DNA from: a bacterium
Lineage (GTDB): Bacteria; Myxococcota_A; UBA9160; UBA4427
Assembly (NCBI GenBank): GCA_024742285.1
Contig: JANSYR010000017.1
Span: 62,001-126,000, forward strand
Direction of reading: 5' to 3'
DNA: 64,000 bases
This document shows positions 24,613-34,364 of the stretch, piece by piece. Each line of letters opens with the position of its first letter. Position 1 is the stretch's first letter. Made by a program: the position numbers and the translations under genes. Below the pieces are notes generated by a model that worked only from the letters and a program-made list of their open reading frames with translations, was not told where the DNA came from and did not search any database.

Positions 24613-25739
24613 GACGGAATCCGGTCCCGACCGCGCAGGATCAGCGCGACGGCGGCGACGGCGGCGACGACGTTCGGGAGCCAGAGCGCGGTGGCGGGAT
24701 CGAGTCGGTCGGAGAGGGCGAGGGACTCGGTGGCGGACCCGAGGCCGTAGTAGGCGAACGCGGCGAGGAGTCCGAGGAAGAGGCCGAGGTGGCGCCGGCG
24801 ATGTTCGCTCGCCAGCGCGATCGGGACCCCGAGCCCCGCGAAGAGGAGCGGGGCGAAGGGGAGGGCGCGGCGGCGATGGATCTCGAGGGCGTACTCGCGC
24901 GGGTCCTTCTCGTCGAGCTCGACGAGCGGATCGCCCTGCTCGGCGCGTTCCAGCACGCGCTCGATCTCCGGGATCGACATCTGTTTCGGACGGACCGGCC
25001 AGAGCTGTCGCGAGAGCAGATGCCCGAGATCGATGCGGTACGAGAAGGACTCGAAGCGCATCCGCTCGTACCGCTCCGGCGCGTCCGGCCGCGGTTCGAT
25101 GTGGATCTCTCCCTTCTCGAGCTCGAGCCGCATCTCTCGTGCGTCCTCGTCGAAGGCCACCGTCCCACGGGCGGCGAAGATCCGGAGCGGCGTGTCCCGT
25201 CGGGACTGGTCGTAGATCATCACGCCCCGAAGCCCGCCCTCCCGGTCGTGGTCCTCGGCGAAGATCGTCTGGGAGCCGGTGTGTCGGAATTTCCCCGCTT
25301 CGACGACCGCTCCGCGCGCCGCCACCCGCTCGACGAGGGCCACGAGATCGCGCCGGGCCTGGTGCTCGACGCTGCCGAGGAGCCAGGCGGAGAGCGCCGT
25401 CGCGAGGGCGCCGAGCACGAGGAAGGAGGAGAGGAAGGCGGTGGGGCCGAAACCGCTCGCGCGCAGGGCGAGGAGCTCGCCGTCGCTCGAGAGGCGTCGG
25501 ATCGCGAGGAGCATGCCGATCAGGAGGGACAGGGGAATCGCGTAGGAGAGGGCGATCGGCAGGATGAAGCGCAGCGCCGTCAGCAGGTCGGAGCCCGTCA
25601 TGCCGACGCCGACGAGCGTGTCGAGGCGGCGCAGGACGTTCTGCGTGAGCAGGACGAGGGTGATCACCACGAAGGTGAGCGCGCAATAGAGCAGGGTCTC
25701 GCGCATCACGTAGAGCGAAAGGGTGCGCGCGATTCGCAT
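24609..25739 (-). CDS. lptF: LPS export permease LptF/LptG family
   Basis: Inner-membrane permease of the LptB2FG transporter that lifts LPS onto the LptC/A bridge. From the ATG at 25739 the product has 376 residues beginning MRIARTLSLYVMRETLL. Helices lie at about 12-35, 50-80 and 95-120, then a periplasmic beta-jellyroll (about 130-270) and three C-terminal helices. The conserved EIHRRRALPFAPLLFAGLGV block precedes the last ones. An upstream GTG (25808) is possible, but its extra residues look unlike the family. Only one of the LptF/G pair is here; the second permease, LptB, LptC, LptA and LptD are elsewhere. The F versus G choice is tentative. Confidence 0.85.
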   Translation of the reverse strand: MRIARTLSLYVMRETLLYCALTFVVITLVLLTQNVLRRLDTLVGVGMTGSDLLTALRFILPIALSYAIPLSLLIGMLLAIRRLSSDGELLALRASGFGPTAFLSSFLVLGALATALSAWLLGSVEHQARRDLVALVERVAARGAVVEAGKFRHTGSQTIFAEDHDREGGLRGVMIYDQSRRDTPLRIFAARGTVAFDEDAREMRLELEKGEIHIEPRPDAPERYERMRFESFSYRIDLGHLLSRQLWPVRPKQMSIPEIERVLERAEQGDPLVELDEKDPREYALEIHRRRALPFAPLLFAGLGVPIALASEHRRRHLGLFLGLLAAFAYYGLGSATESLALSDRLDPATALWLPNVVAAVAAVALILRGRDRIPS

Positions 25740-25856
25740 GGTCCTTATCGTATCGGCGGTGTCGGACCGGCGCCCGCTCGTCGCGTCCTCCATCGCTTTC
25801 CGTTCCACGCCGCGCCCGTCGAAATCCGCGCTCCGTCACTGGTCGCGCCTTGCCCC

Positions 25857-26972
25857 ATGACGAATCCGCCTCCCGCCGATCGCATCCTGATTCTTCGCCT
25901 CGGCGCGATGGGCGACGTCATCCGGACGCTGCCCTCGGTGGCGGCCGTGCGCGCGATCTACCCCGGGGCCCACCTCACCTGGCTGGTCGAGCCGGCCAGC
26001 GCCGGCGTCGTCGAAGCCTCCCGCCTGGTGGACGAAGTGCTGGTCTTCCCACGGCGGCTGCTGATGGAGTCCCTCCGCGACGGCGATCCGATGGAGTTCG
26101 CGCGGCGGCTCCGTCGCTTCCGCCGCAACCTGAGGGATCGGCGCTTCGAGATCTCGATCGACTTCCACGGTCTGCTCAAGAGCGGCTGGCTCGCCTGGCT
26201 CTCGGGCGCCCCGATCCGCTACGGCTACCCCCCGCCGATCTCGCGGGAGATGGCCTCGCTCTTCGCGAACCGCCACTCGGCCCTGCACGATCCCGAAGCC
26301 TCGCGCTTCACCCGCAACGCGTCGCTGGTGGACGCGATCCTGCCCGGCGTGCGCGTGCCCGACACGCCGCTCCTCTCGGCGTCGCCCCTTGCGCAGGCGC
26401 GCCTCACGGCCCGATTGCGCGCCGCCGGTCGCGAGCGGGGGCGGGACTTCGTCCTGCTCCATCCGGGCAGCAGCGTGCGCGCACTCCACAAACGCTACCC
26501 GGCGGCGGGCTGGGCCGCGGTGGCCCGGGGGCTCGCCGCCGAAGGCCTCGAGGCCTGGATCGCCTGCGGCCCGAACCGGCACGAACGCAGCCTGACCGAG
26601 GACATCGTCCGTCGCGCCGAAGGGGCCCTCGTTCTCGCGCCCGAGACGCGCTCCTTCGACGACCTGCTGGCGCTGCAGGCCCGCGCGTCGGTCTTCGTCG
26701 CCGCAGACTCGGGGCCGCTCCACGCGGCCTCGCTCGCTGGCGTTCCCGTGGTCCAGCTGGTCGGGCCGACGCATCCGCGCCAGAACGCCCCCTGGACGGG
26801 CTCGCCCCATCGTAGGGTCCACGTTCCCGCTCCGTGCTCTCCCTGTCGCGGGGGCTGTTCGCGTCCGGTCTGCATGACTTCGATCGCGCCCGCCTCCGTC
26901 GTCGCCGAAGTCGTCGACCTGCTCGAAGCGACCGGGGCGGCACGGTCCGCCACGAGCGAGTCCGGGGCGTGA
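25857..26972 (+). CDS. Heptosyltransferase family (GT9) protein
   Basis: Transfers ADP-heptose to the LPS inner core. 371 residues with the GT9 start ILILRLGAMGDVIRTLPSVA and the donor-site LLHPGSSVRALHKRYP. The conserved ADSGPLHAASLAGVPVVQL block near residue 280 is followed by VGPTHPRQNAPWTG. The C-terminus has a cysteine cluster (CSPCRGGCSRPVC), as in several bacterial heptosyltransferases. The start lies 117 bp from the divergent lptF start, so a two-way promoter region is likely there. Position before waaF suggests heptosyltransferase I (WaaC), but WaaC/WaaF/WaaQ are hard to separate by eye. Confidence 0.88.
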   Translation: MTNPPPADRILILRLGAMGDVIRTLPSVAAVRAIYPGAHLTWLVEPASAGVVEASRLVDEVLVFPRRLLMESLRDGDPMEFARRLRRFRRNLRDRRFEISIDFHGLLKSGWLAWLSGAPIRYGYPPPISREMASLFANRHSALHDPEASRFTRNASLVDAILPGVRVPDTPLLSASPLAQARLTARLRAAGRERGRDFVLLHPGSSVRALHKRYPAAGWAAVARGLAAEGLEAWIACGPNRHERSLTEDIVRRAEGALVLAPETRSFDDLLALQARASVFVAADSGPLHAASLAGVPVVQLVGPTHPRQNAPWTGSPHRRVHVPAPCSPCRGGCSRPVCMTSIAPASVVAEVVDLLEATGAARSATSESGA

Positions 26973-28048
26973 CGTCGGTGTCGCGCGGGGAGCGGATCGT
27001 CGTGCGCTGCCCGAACTGGCTCGGGGATGTGGTGATGTCGACGCCGGCGCTGCGTGCGCTGCGACGCGGGCGGCCGAATGCGCACGTCGTTGCGCTGCTC
27101 CCGCCGCCCCTCGCGCCCCTGCTCGCGGGCCTCGACGTCGTCGACGAAATCTGGCCCCTCGCGTCGAGAGGCGACGGGGGACTCGCCGCCTGGCGGGCGG
27201 ATCGCGCGCGCCTCGCCGAACGACGCTTCGACCTCGGGCTCGCGCTCCCCGAATCCGTGTCCTCGGCGTGGCTCCTGCGCGCGGGCCGGGTGCGCCGGGT
27301 CGCAGGGTTCGCCCGCGACCCCCTGCGGCGCGCGCTCCTTCACGACGTGCTCGAAGCGCCCGCTTCCTGGGGCCGGCGGCGACTGGTTTCCCGCGAACGG
27401 TTCGCGATCACGTTGGTGGAGGCGGCGGTGCCCGAAGCGCGCTCGGTCGGTTCGCCGGATCTTCGGCTCGCGCTCGGCGTGACCGAAGTTGAAGAGACGC
27501 GACTCGAGGCGGCGCTGGCCGAAGCGGGGACGTCGGGCGCCGTGCTCGCCGCCTCGCCGCCGATCGTGATCGCGCCGGGGGCGAGCTTCGGCCCGTCGAA
27601 GTGCTGGCCGGCGACGTCCTACGCCGAGCTCGCAGATCGCCTGGCGGAGCGGGGGCATTCCGTCGTGTTGATCGGCGCGCCGGGCGAATCCGCCTGCGTT
27701 CGCGCCGTGGAGGCGGGGATGAAGGCGGCGCCGACGGTGCTCGACGGAAGCCTCGATCTGGGGGCGCTCAAGGCGCTCCTTCGCGGGGCCCGGTCGCTCG
27801 TCGCGAACGATGCGGGGGCGCGTCACGTCGCGGCGGCGTTCGGCGTGCCGAGCGTCGTCTTCTTCGGGCCGACGTCGGTCGAGAAGACGGCGGACAACCT
27901 GGATCGGATCGAGATCCTCGAGACCGCGCACGACTGCCGCCCCTGCTACCGCCGTACCTGCCCGATCGACCACCGCTGTCTACGCTCGATCCCCGTCGAC
28001 GCGGCCTTCGACGCCACCGAGCGGGCCCTCTCCCGGGAGGTGGGATGA
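26969..28048 (+). CDS. waaF: Heptosyltransferase II (WaaF-like)
   Basis: GT9 enzyme adding the second core heptose. 359 residues from a GTG that overlaps the previous stop (GTGA). The N-terminus reads RCPNWLGDVVMSTPALRAL, typical of WaaF. PGASFGPSKCWPATSYAELA is the acceptor/donor cleft, and NDAGARHVAAAFGVPSVVFF the second conserved block. The ending CRPCYRRTCPIDHRCL matches the cysteine-rich tail of this subfamily. It is joined by 4-bp overlaps to genes on both sides. Confidence 0.9.
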   Translation: MTSVSRGERIVVRCPNWLGDVVMSTPALRALRRGRPNAHVVALLPPPLAPLLAGLDVVDEIWPLASRGDGGLAAWRADRARLAERRFDLGLALPESVSSAWLLRAGRVRRVAGFARDPLRRALLHDVLEAPASWGRRRLVSRERFAITLVEAAVPEARSVGSPDLRLALGVTEVEETRLEAALAEAGTSGAVLAASPPIVIAPGASFGPSKCWPATSYAELADRLAERGHSVVLIGAPGESACVRAVEAGMKAAPTVLDGSLDLGALKALLRGARSLVANDAGARHVAAAFGVPSVVFFGPTSVEKTADNLDRIEILETAHDCRPCYRRTCPIDHRCLRSIPVDAAFDATERALSREVG

Positions 28049-29055
28049 GCGAAGGGCGACCGATGATCGATCTCTCGATCGTGATCCCGAGCTTCGAGAC
28101 CGAGGCGCTCCTGGCGCGCTGCCTGGATTCGCTCGCGCAAGCGGCGCGACGTCGTCCCGAACTCGTGGCCGAGGTGATCGTCGTCGACAACGGCTCGCGG
28201 GACGGGAGTGCGCACTACGCGCGGGGAGCGGGCGCGCGGGTCGTCGCTTTCGCGCGGAACCGGGGCTTCGCCGCCGCGGCGAACGCCGGGCTCCGGCTCG
28301 CCCGCGGCCGCCACGCGCTCCTGCTGAACAGTGACGTCCTGCTGACGGCCGAAGCCTTGCGCGGCGGGGTGGCGCTCCTCGACGCCGAACCGCGGGTCGG
28401 CGTCGTCGGCCCCGCCCTCGCGCATCCGGACGGACGGCCCCAGCGATCGGTGCACGTCCTGCCGGGACTCGACAGCGAGCTCCTGGGCGAGAGGGCCGCG
28501 CGGCGCCTTCGCGCGCCGGAGCGGGACCACGTGGGGCCGCCCTTCGGTTGGCGCGAGGTCGAGGCGGTCCGGGGGGCCGTGTTCTTCCTGCGAGGCGATC
28601 TGCTCGAGAAGGTCGGTCCGCTCGACGAGGGCTTCTTCTTCTTCCTCGAGGAGACCGATTTCTGCGCGCGCGTCCGCGCTGCGGGCCATCGCGTCGCCTT
28701 CGTGCCCGGTCTCGTCGTCCCGCACGCCCTCGGCGCGAGCAGCAAGGCGCGCGCCCCGCTTGCGACGCGGGTCGAGTACCTGCGCTCCCTCGATCGCGCA
28801 CTCCGTCGTCACCGCGGCGAGACCGTCGCGCGGGTCGTGCGCGCGATCCGCTTCGCCCGCGCCGCCGGCGGCATCCTCGTCGCGCTCGTGGCCGCGCCCT
28901 TCTCGAAGCGGGATCGTCGCCGCCTGAGAGAGCGGGCCGGTCTCGTGCTGTGGCATCTTCGGGGGCGTCCGCCCGAGCCCTCCCTGGCCGGGGCCCTCGC
29001 CGAGGCGCCCGTGCCGGATGGCCCGATCGCCGGGCGCGCGGAGGGGGAGCGATGA
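28045..29055 (+). CDS. Family 2 glycosyltransferase (LPS core/O-antigen)
   Basis: 336-residue GT-A enzyme. The start DLSIVIPSFETEALLARCL and VIVVDNGSRDG form the nucleotide-sugar site. ALLLNSDVLL carries the metal-site Asp, and FFLEETDFCARVRAAGH is the E-T/D-xC catalytic block typical of rhamnosyl-type GT2 proteins. A basic C-terminal region with a hydrophobic stretch (about 268-285) may touch the membrane. It lies inside the heptose cluster with ATGA overlaps on both sides, so it probably adds a core or O-chain sugar; the sugar is unknown. Confidence 0.85.
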   Translation: MSEGRPMIDLSIVIPSFETEALLARCLDSLAQAARRRPELVAEVIVVDNGSRDGSAHYARGAGARVVAFARNRGFAAAANAGLRLARGRHALLLNSDVLLTAEALRGGVALLDAEPRVGVVGPALAHPDGRPQRSVHVLPGLDSELLGERAARRLRAPERDHVGPPFGWREVEAVRGAVFFLRGDLLEKVGPLDEGFFFFLEETDFCARVRAAGHRVAFVPGLVVPHALGASSKARAPLATRVEYLRSLDRALRRHRGETVARVVRAIRFARAAGGILVALVAAPFSKRDRRRLRERAGLVLWHLRGRPPEPSLAGALAEAPVPDGPIAGRAEGER

Positions 29056-30134
29056 GCGCGATCGAGCCGGATGGACTGGCCGCCCTCGAGGACCTCACCC
29101 GAGCCTGGCAGGGGTGCTGCGTGCTCGTCGTCGGCGACCTGATGCTCGACGAGGACCGCGGGGGCGAGGTCGAGCGGATGAGCCCCGAGGCGCCGGTGCC
29201 GATCGTGCGCGTCACATCGCTTCGCACCGCACCGGGGGGCGCCGGAAACGTGGCGCGGAACATCGCGTCCCTCGGTGCGCGCTGTCGCCTGGTCGGCGTG
29301 GTCGGGCGCGACGCCGAAGGAGAGACGCTCCTGCGCGCACTCGCGGCCGAGTCGATCGAGGCCTCGGGGGTCGTACCGCTCGATTCCCGACCGACGACCC
29401 ACAAGCTGCGCGTCGCCTCGGGAGATCGTCAGGTCGTACGCCTCGACCGCGAGGAGACCCGGCCGCTCGAGGAGGCCGAGACGACCCGGCTGCGTGCAGC
29501 CTGCCTCGAGTCGATCGAGGGCTGCGACGCCGTGATCCTTCAGGACTACGGCAAGGGGCTTCTGGCCGGGGGGCTCGCGGAATCGGTCATCGCGCTCGCC
29601 CGCGCCCGGGATCTTCCCGTCATCGCCGATCCGAAACAGGATCTCACGCGGTTCCGGGGCGTCGCGCTCGCGAAGCCGAACGCCTCCGAAGCGCAGGCGC
29701 TCGGGAGGGCCCTCGGCGCCGGGCCGGAGGTCGACCGCGCGCTGCTCGAGAAGCTTCGTGAGGCGATCGGCGGCGGCGAGATCGTCGTCACGCGCGGGAG
29801 CGAGGGCATGCTCGCGCTCGATCGGAACGGGGTGCTGATCGACGTTCCGACGGAGGCCCGGGCCGTCTTCGACGTTCAGGGCGCCGGCGATACGACGGTC
29901 GCGGCGCTGGCCCTCGCGAAAGGGGCCCGTGCGTCCCTGGGCGAGGCCTGTATCGTCGCGAACGCCGCGGCGTCGGTGGCCGTCACGAAGATCGGGACGG
30001 CGGTGGTTTCGGCAGCGGAGCTCCGCGCGCGCCTGCCGCGCGTGCTCGCGGTCGCCGGCGCGGACCGGTCGGGCGACGATGCCCACGACACGGCCCAGCA
30101 CGCAGCCCAGCACGAGGACGAGAGAAGATCGTGA
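29052..30134 (+). CDS. hldA: D-glycero-beta-D-manno-heptose-7-phosphate kinase
   Basis: PfkB-family kinase in ADP-heptose synthesis. 360 residues. The start VLVVGDLMLDEDRGGEVERM and PGGAGNVARNIASLG are RfaE domain I hallmarks; DVQGAGDTTVAALALA near residue 276 holds the anion hole and catalytic Asp. The cytidylyl/adenylyltransferase half of bifunctional HldE is missing, so a separate HldC would be needed; it is not in the window. The C-terminus ends in a short His/Gln-rich tail (AQHAAQHE) made by a 12-bp tandem duplication. The stop overlaps the GTG start of yicC. Confidence 0.92.
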   Translation: MSAIEPDGLAALEDLTRAWQGCCVLVVGDLMLDEDRGGEVERMSPEAPVPIVRVTSLRTAPGGAGNVARNIASLGARCRLVGVVGRDAEGETLLRALAAESIEASGVVPLDSRPTTHKLRVASGDRQVVRLDREETRPLEEAETTRLRAACLESIEGCDAVILQDYGKGLLAGGLAESVIALARARDLPVIADPKQDLTRFRGVALAKPNASEAQALGRALGAGPEVDRALLEKLREAIGGGEIVVTRGSEGMLALDRNGVLIDVPTEARAVFDVQGAGDTTVAALALAKGARASLGEACIVANAAASVAVTKIGTAVVSAAELRARLPRVLAVAGADRSGDDAHDTAQHAAQHEDERRS

Positions 30135-31018
30135 TCCACAGTATGACGGGATTCGGTCGCGCGACGCGCGAGGACGGACGCATCGGTCTCGAGGTCGAGG
30201 CGCGCAGCGTGAATCACCGACACCTCGATCTGCGCATCCGCCTGCCGCGCGCCTTCGCCGACCAGGAGAACCGCCTCAAGCAGCGGATCGGGAGCCGTCT
30301 CTCCAGAGGCAAGGTCGACGTGACCGTGAACCTCGTGATGGGAACGGCGGCGACGCGACTCGAGATCGACGAGGCGATCGCGGCTCAGTACGTCGAGGCC
30401 GCGGGGCGCCTGCGCGCGGCGCACGATCTCGGCGAGGGACTCGACGTGTCTTCGCTGCTCTCGCTGCCGGGGGTCACGACCCTGGTCGAGACCGAGGTCG
30501 AGCCCGAACACCTGCTCGGTCCCCTCGACGAGGCGGTCGACGAAGCGATCGACGCCTTGATCGCGATGAGGCGCGCGGAGGGCGAGACTCTCGCCACCGA
30601 GTTCGAGGGACGACTGCAGACCGTGGCGGGCCTCGCCGACGCGTTCGAGGCCCGGGCCGGCGAGGTCGTCGAAGTCGCGAAGCAACGCCTTCGCAAACGC
30701 GCCGAGCAGATCGAGCGCGAGGTCGGTCTGATGGACCAGGCCCGCCTGCACCAGGAGATCGTGATCGCGGCGGACAGGCTCGACATCACCGAGGAGCTGG
30801 TCCGGCTTCGCAGCCACGTCGATCAGTTCCGCGAGACCCTGGCCGGTGCGGGCCCCGGCGAGCCGGTCGGGCGGCGGCTCGACTTCCTGCTCCAGGAACT
30901 CGGACGCGAGACGAATACGGTGGGATCCAAGGCGAACGACGCGCCGCTCGCTCAGGACGTGGTCGAGCTCAAGACCGAGCTCGAGCGGATCCGGGAACAG
31001 GTCCAGAATGTCGAGTAG
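30131..31018 (+). CDS. yicC: YicC family endoribonuclease
   Basis: YicC/YloC-type RNase, reported to take part in small-RNA decay. 295 residues starting IHSMTGFGRATRE, the family signature, with GTG as start codon. The C-terminal DUF1732 region includes GRRLDFLLQELGRETNTVGS and ends KTELERIREQVQNVE. The order yicC-DUF370-gmk is conserved in many bacteria and supports the call. The start overlaps hldA by 4 bp, tying this housekeeping block to the LPS operon. Confidence 0.93.
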   Translation: MIHSMTGFGRATREDGRIGLEVEARSVNHRHLDLRIRLPRAFADQENRLKQRIGSRLSRGKVDVTVNLVMGTAATRLEIDEAIAAQYVEAAGRLRAAHDLGEGLDVSSLLSLPGVTTLVETEVEPEHLLGPLDEAVDEAIDALIAMRRAEGETLATEFEGRLQTVAGLADAFEARAGEVVEVAKQRLRKRAEQIEREVGLMDQARLHQEIVIAADRLDITEELVRLRSHVDQFRETLAGAGPGEPVGRRLDFLLQELGRETNTVGSKANDAPLAQDVVELKTELERIREQVQNVE

Positions 31019-31027
31019 GGCCGCCCC

Positions 31028-31360
31028 GTGAGTCCCGAGAATCCGCCGCCCAAGAGTCGAACCCCGGAGCCCGGCGTCCGTGACCGTCACGTCGCCGCTG
31101 CGCCGACGATGGTGAACATCGGCTACGGCAACCTGGTCACCGCCGCCCGCGTGATCGCGATCGTCTCGCCGAGCTCGTCGCCGATGCGCCGGCTTCGCGA
31201 AGAGGCGGGCCGGAACGGGAAGCTGCTGGACGCGACCGAGGGGCGGAGGACGCGCTCGATCGTCGTGACCGACAGCGATCACGTGATCCTCTCGGCGATC
31301 ACCCCCGAGACGATCGCGACCCGCCTCGCGCCGGACTTCGACGGGGAGTCGAACGAGTGA
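31028..31360 (+). CDS. DUF370 (RemA-like) DNA-binding regulator
   Basis: RemA in Bacillus is a ring-forming DNA-binding activator of biofilm genes; homologues next to yicC/gmk are common and mostly unstudied. The core reads [38 protein letters not shown] and PETIATRL. The GTG start gives 110 residues, some 27 more than the usual length. An in-frame ATG at 31109 (MVNIGYGN) would give the standard 84 residues but lacks a Shine-Dalgarno, so the longer form is annotated with doubt. It ends in a GTGA overlap with gmk. Confidence 0.82.
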   Translation: MSPENPPPKSRTPEPGVRDRHVAAAPTMVNIGYGNLVTAARVIAIVSPSSSPMRRLREEAGRNGKLLDATEGRRTRSIVVTDSDHVILSAITPETIATRLAPDFDGESNE

Positions 31361-32010
31361 GCGGGGGCGGATCGAAGAAGGGACACGTATTCGTGGTCGC
31401 CGCGCCGTCCGGGACGGGGAAGACGACGCTCTGCGCCCGCGTGCTGGAGGAGGACCCGGGGCTCACCCTCTCGGTCTCCCACACGACCCGCGCGCCGAGG
31501 ACCGGCGAAGAGAACGGCGTCCACTATCACTTCGTGGACGAGGAGGCCTTCCTCGAACTCGTGCGCGAAAACGGGTTCCTCGAGCACGCGGAGTACAACG
31601 GGAACAACTACGGCACCAGCTGGCGCGCGATCGAAGCGCCGCTCGAAGGAGGCCGGGACGTCATCCTCGAGATCGAGGTCCAGGGCGCGGAGCAGGTCCG
31701 CGAGCGGATGCCCGATGCGATCCTCGTCTTTCTGCTGCCGCCGAGCCTCGCGGTGCTCGAAGAGCGCCTGCGCGGGCGGAAGACCGACAGCGATGCGGTG
31801 ATCGCGAAGCGATTGGCGCTCGTCGACCGGGAGCTCGCGGCGGCGAAGCACTTCGACTTCGCGGTGGTGAACGACGACCTCGAGGTCGCGGTCCAGCAGG
31901 TCCTCGACGTGATCGCCGGCGTGCGCGAGGGCGCCCGCGAGAAAATGGCGGCGGAGCACGGGCGGGCCCGCGTTCTGGCCGCCTGGGAAGCGACGCAGCC
32001 CGGCGGGTAG
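31357..32010 (+). CDS. gmk: Guanylate kinase
   Basis: Converts GMP to GDP with ATP. 217 residues. The P-loop [10 protein letters not shown] is followed by the GMP-binding [19 protein letters not shown], and [11 protein letters not shown] and the [12 protein letters not shown] strand are family blocks. GTG start inside the overlap with the DUF370 gene. The usual next gene, rpoZ (omega subunit), is absent; rel/spoT follows after a 150-bp gap in which no coding sequence was seen. Confidence 0.95.
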   Translation: MSGGGSKKGHVFVVAAPSGTGKTTLCARVLEEDPGLTLSVSHTTRAPRTGEENGVHYHFVDEEAFLELVRENGFLEHAEYNGNNYGTSWRAIEAPLEGGRDVILEIEVQGAEQVRERMPDAILVFLLPPSLAVLEERLRGRKTDSDAVIAKRLALVDRELAAAKHFDFAVVNDDLEVAVQQVLDVIAGVREGAREKMAAEHGRARVLAAWEATQPGG

Positions 32011-32160
32011 ACGCGCTTCGTTTGCCCGGGGGCAGGGCGACCGTTACTTTCGGAGGGCCCCACGCCGTGGGAGAAGGGCGCCAACTGCCCGATTCTCCTC
32101 GCGAAACTGTCGGAGCGCCCAGGTCCCGGACCCGCGCTCCGTCGAGGCGAGCCCGCTCGC

Positions 32161-34353
32161 ATGCTGCGCGTCAACGACATCGTCGACCAGATGCTCGAAT
32201 ACAATCCGGACACGGACGTCGAGCGGCTCCAGCGTGCCTACGTCTTCACGGCGAAGGTCCACCACGGGCAGGAGCGCCTCTCCGGCGAGCCCTACCTGAT
32301 CCATCCCCTCGAAGTCGCCGGGATCCTCCTCGATCTCCGCGTCGACGAGGACACGGTGATCGCGGGCCTCCTCCACGACACGCTCGAGGACACGCTCACG
32401 ACTCGCGAGGAGATCGAGCGTCTCTTCGGCGAGCGCGTGGCCTTCCTGGTGGAGGGGCTCACGAAGATCGCGCGGATCGAGTTCCGGAGTGCGCGCGAGA
32501 AGCAGGCGGAGAACTTCCGCAAGATGCTGATCGCGATGTCCGAGGACATCCGGATCCTGATGATCAAGCTCTCGGATCGACTGCACAACATGCGGACGAT
32601 CCAGTACATGAAGGAGTCGAGCCGCCGGCGGATCGCCCAGGAGACGATGGACATCTACGTCCCGCTCGCCCACCGGCTCGGCGTGTACTGGATGAAGCAG
32701 GAGCTCGAGGACCACGCCTTCCGGTGCCTCGAGCCCGACGCCGCCGCAGAGCTCGAGGCTCAGCTGCACGTCTCCCGCGACGAGCGCGAGACCTACATCG
32801 AGAACGTGATCGGGGTGATCTCGGCGAAGCTCGCGGAGGTCGGGATCTCCGGCGAGGTCCTCGGGCGGGTCAAGGACATCTCTTCGATCTACGCCAAGAT
32901 GAAGAGTCAGGACCTCGAGATCGAGCAGATCTACGACGCGATCGGGTTCCGCGTCGTCGTGGACCAGGAGGTCGAGGACTGTTATGCGGTGCTCGGCCAG
33001 ATCCACGCGATGTGGCCTCCGGTTCCGAACCGCTTCAAGGACTACATCGCGCTGCCCAAGCCGAACGGCTACCGCTCGCTCCACACGACGGTGATCGGCG
33101 AGTTCGGCGAGCGGATGGAGGTCCAGATCCGGACCCGCGAGATGCACCGCGACGCGGAGCTCGGGATCGCCGCGCACTGGAAGTACAAGGAAGGCCGGCT
33201 CGGGCCGGAGAGCGACGATTCGAAGTTCGACTGGCTGCGCCAGCTGATCGAGTGGCAGAAGGAGCTCTCGGACCCGCACGAGTTCCTCGATGCGGTCAAG
33301 CTCGACCTCTTCCCGAACGAGGTCTTCGTCTTCACGCCGACCGGCGAGGTCATCAACCTGATGGCCGGCGCGACGCCGATCGACTTCGCCTACGCGATCC
33401 ACAGCGAGGTCGGGTCCCAGTGCTCCGGTGCGAAGGTGAACGGACGGCTCATGCCGCTGCGGACGCGGCTGCGGGACGGCGACACGGTCGAGATCATCAC
33501 GCGGGCGAACCAGGTCCCGCGCAAGGACTGGCTCGAGTTCGCCGTGTCGAGCAAGGCGCGCAACCACATCCGCCACTCGATCCGTCAGGCGGGCAAGGAG
33601 CGCGCCGTCAACCTCGGACGCGACATCCTGAGCCGCGAGCTCAAGAAGGCGGACCTCTCGCTCGGCGCGGTCCAGGAAGACGGCTCTCTCGATCGCTACG
33701 TCGAGCAGGAGTTCGGCGGCAAGTCGGTCGACGACCTCTTCGCTTCGATCAGCTACGGAAAGGTCGCCGCCAGCGCCCTCGTGCGGAAGCTCGCCGGCCA
33801 GGAGGCGCCCGAGCCGGTCGCGACCTCCGCCGCGAACGTCGTCCCGAAGCGCATCCGACGTCTCTTCCAGCGCGAGCGGCGCAAGTCGGACTCCGGCGTG
33901 CGCGTCTCCGGCACGTCCGACGTGATGGTCCGCTTCGCCGGCTGCTGCGAGCCGCTCCCGGGCGACGAGATCATCGGCTTCGTGACCCGCGGCCGGGGCG
34001 TGACCGTCCACACCCGCGGCTGCGTCAAGGTCTTCGCCCTCGATCCGGACCGTCGGATCGAAGTCGATTGGGACGAGGGATCGGAGGCCCGTCGGGCGAT
34101 CGCGATCCGCGTCCTCTGCCGGGACGAGCCCGGGATCCTGGCGAAGATCACGAACACGATCTCCGCCGCGTCGATCAACATCGGATCCGCGCGGGTGTCC
34201 ACCGCGGAGACCGACGGGTCCGGCGCGACGACGGGGGAGGGCGCGGAGCTCACCTTCGAGCTCTGGGTCCAGGACGTCGAGACCCTGGCCAAGCTCATGC
34301 GCGAGATCCGCAAGGTCAGGGGCGTCCGAAGCGTGGAGCGCGTTCGCGGCTAG
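32161..34353 (+). CDS. spoT: Bifunctional (p)ppGpp synthetase/hydrolase (Rel/SpoT)
   Basis: Makes and degrades the stringent-response alarmone. 730 residues. The HD hydrolase domain (about 20-160) keeps LLHDTLEDT, so hydrolysis should be active. The synthetase domain (about 215-330) has RFKDYIALPKPNGYRSLHTT; the R-x-K-D form is the one known from bifunctional enzymes rather than RelA. A TGS domain follows (about 385-450), then a conserved linker with the FAGCCEPLPGDEIIGF cysteine motif, and a C-terminal ACT domain with a short Ser/Gly/Thr insert. A low-homology 150-bp leader precedes the ATG. Confidence 0.94.
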   Translation: MLRVNDIVDQMLEYNPDTDVERLQRAYVFTAKVHHGQERLSGEPYLIHPLEVAGILLDLRVDEDTVIAGLLHDTLEDTLTTREEIERLFGERVAFLVEGLTKIARIEFRSAREKQAENFRKMLIAMSEDIRILMIKLSDRLHNMRTIQYMKESSRRRIAQETMDIYVPLAHRLGVYWMKQELEDHAFRCLEPDAAAELEAQLHVSRDERETYIENVIGVISAKLAEVGISGEVLGRVKDISSIYAKMKSQDLEIEQIYDAIGFRVVVDQEVEDCYAVLGQIHAMWPPVPNRFKDYIALPKPNGYRSLHTTVIGEFGERMEVQIRTREMHRDAELGIAAHWKYKEGRLGPESDDSKFDWLRQLIEWQKELSDPHEFLDAVKLDLFPNEVFVFTPTGEVINLMAGATPIDFAYAIHSEVGSQCSGAKVNGRLMPLRTRLRDGDTVEIITRANQVPRKDWLEFAVSSKARNHIRHSIRQAGKERAVNLGRDILSRELKKADLSLGAVQEDGSLDRYVEQEFGGKSVDDLFASISYGKVAASALVRKLAGQEAPEPVATSAANVVPKRIRRLFQRERRKSDSGVRVSGTSDVMVRFAGCCEPLPGDEIIGFVTRGRGVTVHTRGCVKVFALDPDRRIEVDWDEGSEARRAIAIRVLCRDEPGILAKITNTISAASINIGSARVSTAETDGSGATTGEGAELTFELWVQDVETLAKLMREIRKVRGVRSVERVRG

Positions 34354-34364
34354 GCTCGTCCGCT

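Noticed and set aside
24789-25856. In-frame upstream extension of the first heptosyltransferase
   Set aside because: The open frame runs back through antisense lptF. The GT9 fold starts at the ATG at 25857.
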